This document shows positions 30,139-30,431 of a DNA stretch of 30,431 nucleotides, piece after piece. The notes beneath the pieces are model-generated. The model searched no databases, was not told where the DNA came from, and was given only the letters and a program-made list of their open reading frames with translations. The position numbers were made by a program, and so were the translations under genes. The stretch's first letter is position 1. Each line of letters starts with the position of its first letter. Origin of the DNA: Hypsibius dujardini (taxonomy: Eukaryota; Tardigrada; Eutardigrada; Parachela; Hypsibiidae). The stretch is taken from positions 1-30,431 of the forward strand of contig LRSR01002456.1 in NCBI GenBank assembly GCA_001579985.1, given 5' to 3'.

Positions 30139-30431
30139 GGTTCAGCGGAAAAAATTAGATTGAGCAAGCTGCTTTAAATTCCGCCTTAACTAAACAAGCT
30201 CAATCAATCGATCAATTGAGCAAGCTGCTTTAAATTCCGCCAAACTAAACAAGCTCAATCAATCGATCGATTGAGCAAGCTGCTTTAAATTCCGCCAAAC
30301 TAAACAAGCTCAATCAATCGATCAATTGAGCAAAGGCTTAATGGTCAGCTGTGGTCGCGAGAGTGCGCGCGGTTACTTAAATTCGGCTCGAACTCGGACC
30401 ACCCTTTTTGGCTTAAAGTTTGCCACCTAAA
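30139..30431. repeat. Dispersed repeat B, copy 2, with internal 55-bp triplication
   Basis: Same sequence family as 6275-6460, cut off by the window end. The segment TGAGCAAGCTGCTTTAAATT plus its following 35 bases is repeated three times (starts 30161, 30217 and 30272), while copy 1 has it once. Confidence 0.85.

Overview
This is animal nuclear DNA. The evidence is spliced genes with GT..AG introns, orthologues of animal proteins (a SLO/BK calcium-gated channel tail, Na+/K+-ATPase alpha, UCHL5, eIF3D, mitochondrial L39, SURF1), and introns full of tetranucleotide repeats and short TA-flanked inverted-repeat transposons. Genes are close together and most introns are 60-900 bp, which suggests a compact invertebrate genome. 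I cannot fix the phylum from the sequence. All gene models were built by hand from reading frame, splice signals and intron phase. Every multi-exon model marked high confidence closes with no phase conflict.

Layout, left to right. 36-2008 (+): most of SURF1, a cytochrome c oxidase assembly factor, whose first exon lies outside the window. 2491-11091 (+): a 16-exon SLO/BK-type gene that encodes only the cytosolic gating ring (RCK1 and RCK2, CxxCH motif, altered calcium bowl). No voltage-sensor or pore exon is visible. Its introns hold a dead mariner element, several TA-flanked MITE-like elements, minisatellites and a 151-bp tandem duplication. 11421-13653 (-): UCHL5/UCH37, a proteasome and INO80 deubiquitinase. 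14735-15274 (+): an unidentified coiled-coil gene. 16120-17968 (+): mitochondrial ribosomal protein L39. 18931-21642 (-): eIF3 subunit D. 22689-29574 (+): a protein with three chromodomains and an unrecognised C-terminal domain. Its 2.5-kb third intron holds a broken Na+/K+-ATPase alpha fragment. 29575-30431: another TA-flanked element and the end of a dispersed repeat.

The genes do not form one pathway. SURF1 and L39 serve mitochondria, UCHL5 and the chromodomain protein are probably nuclear, eIF3D acts in translation, and the SLO-like protein would be cytosolic if it really lacks a pore. The points most worth a second look are the pore-less SLO gene, the triple-chromodomain protein, a pair of inverted MITEs flanking two SLO exons, and a shared minisatellite module upstream of two genes.
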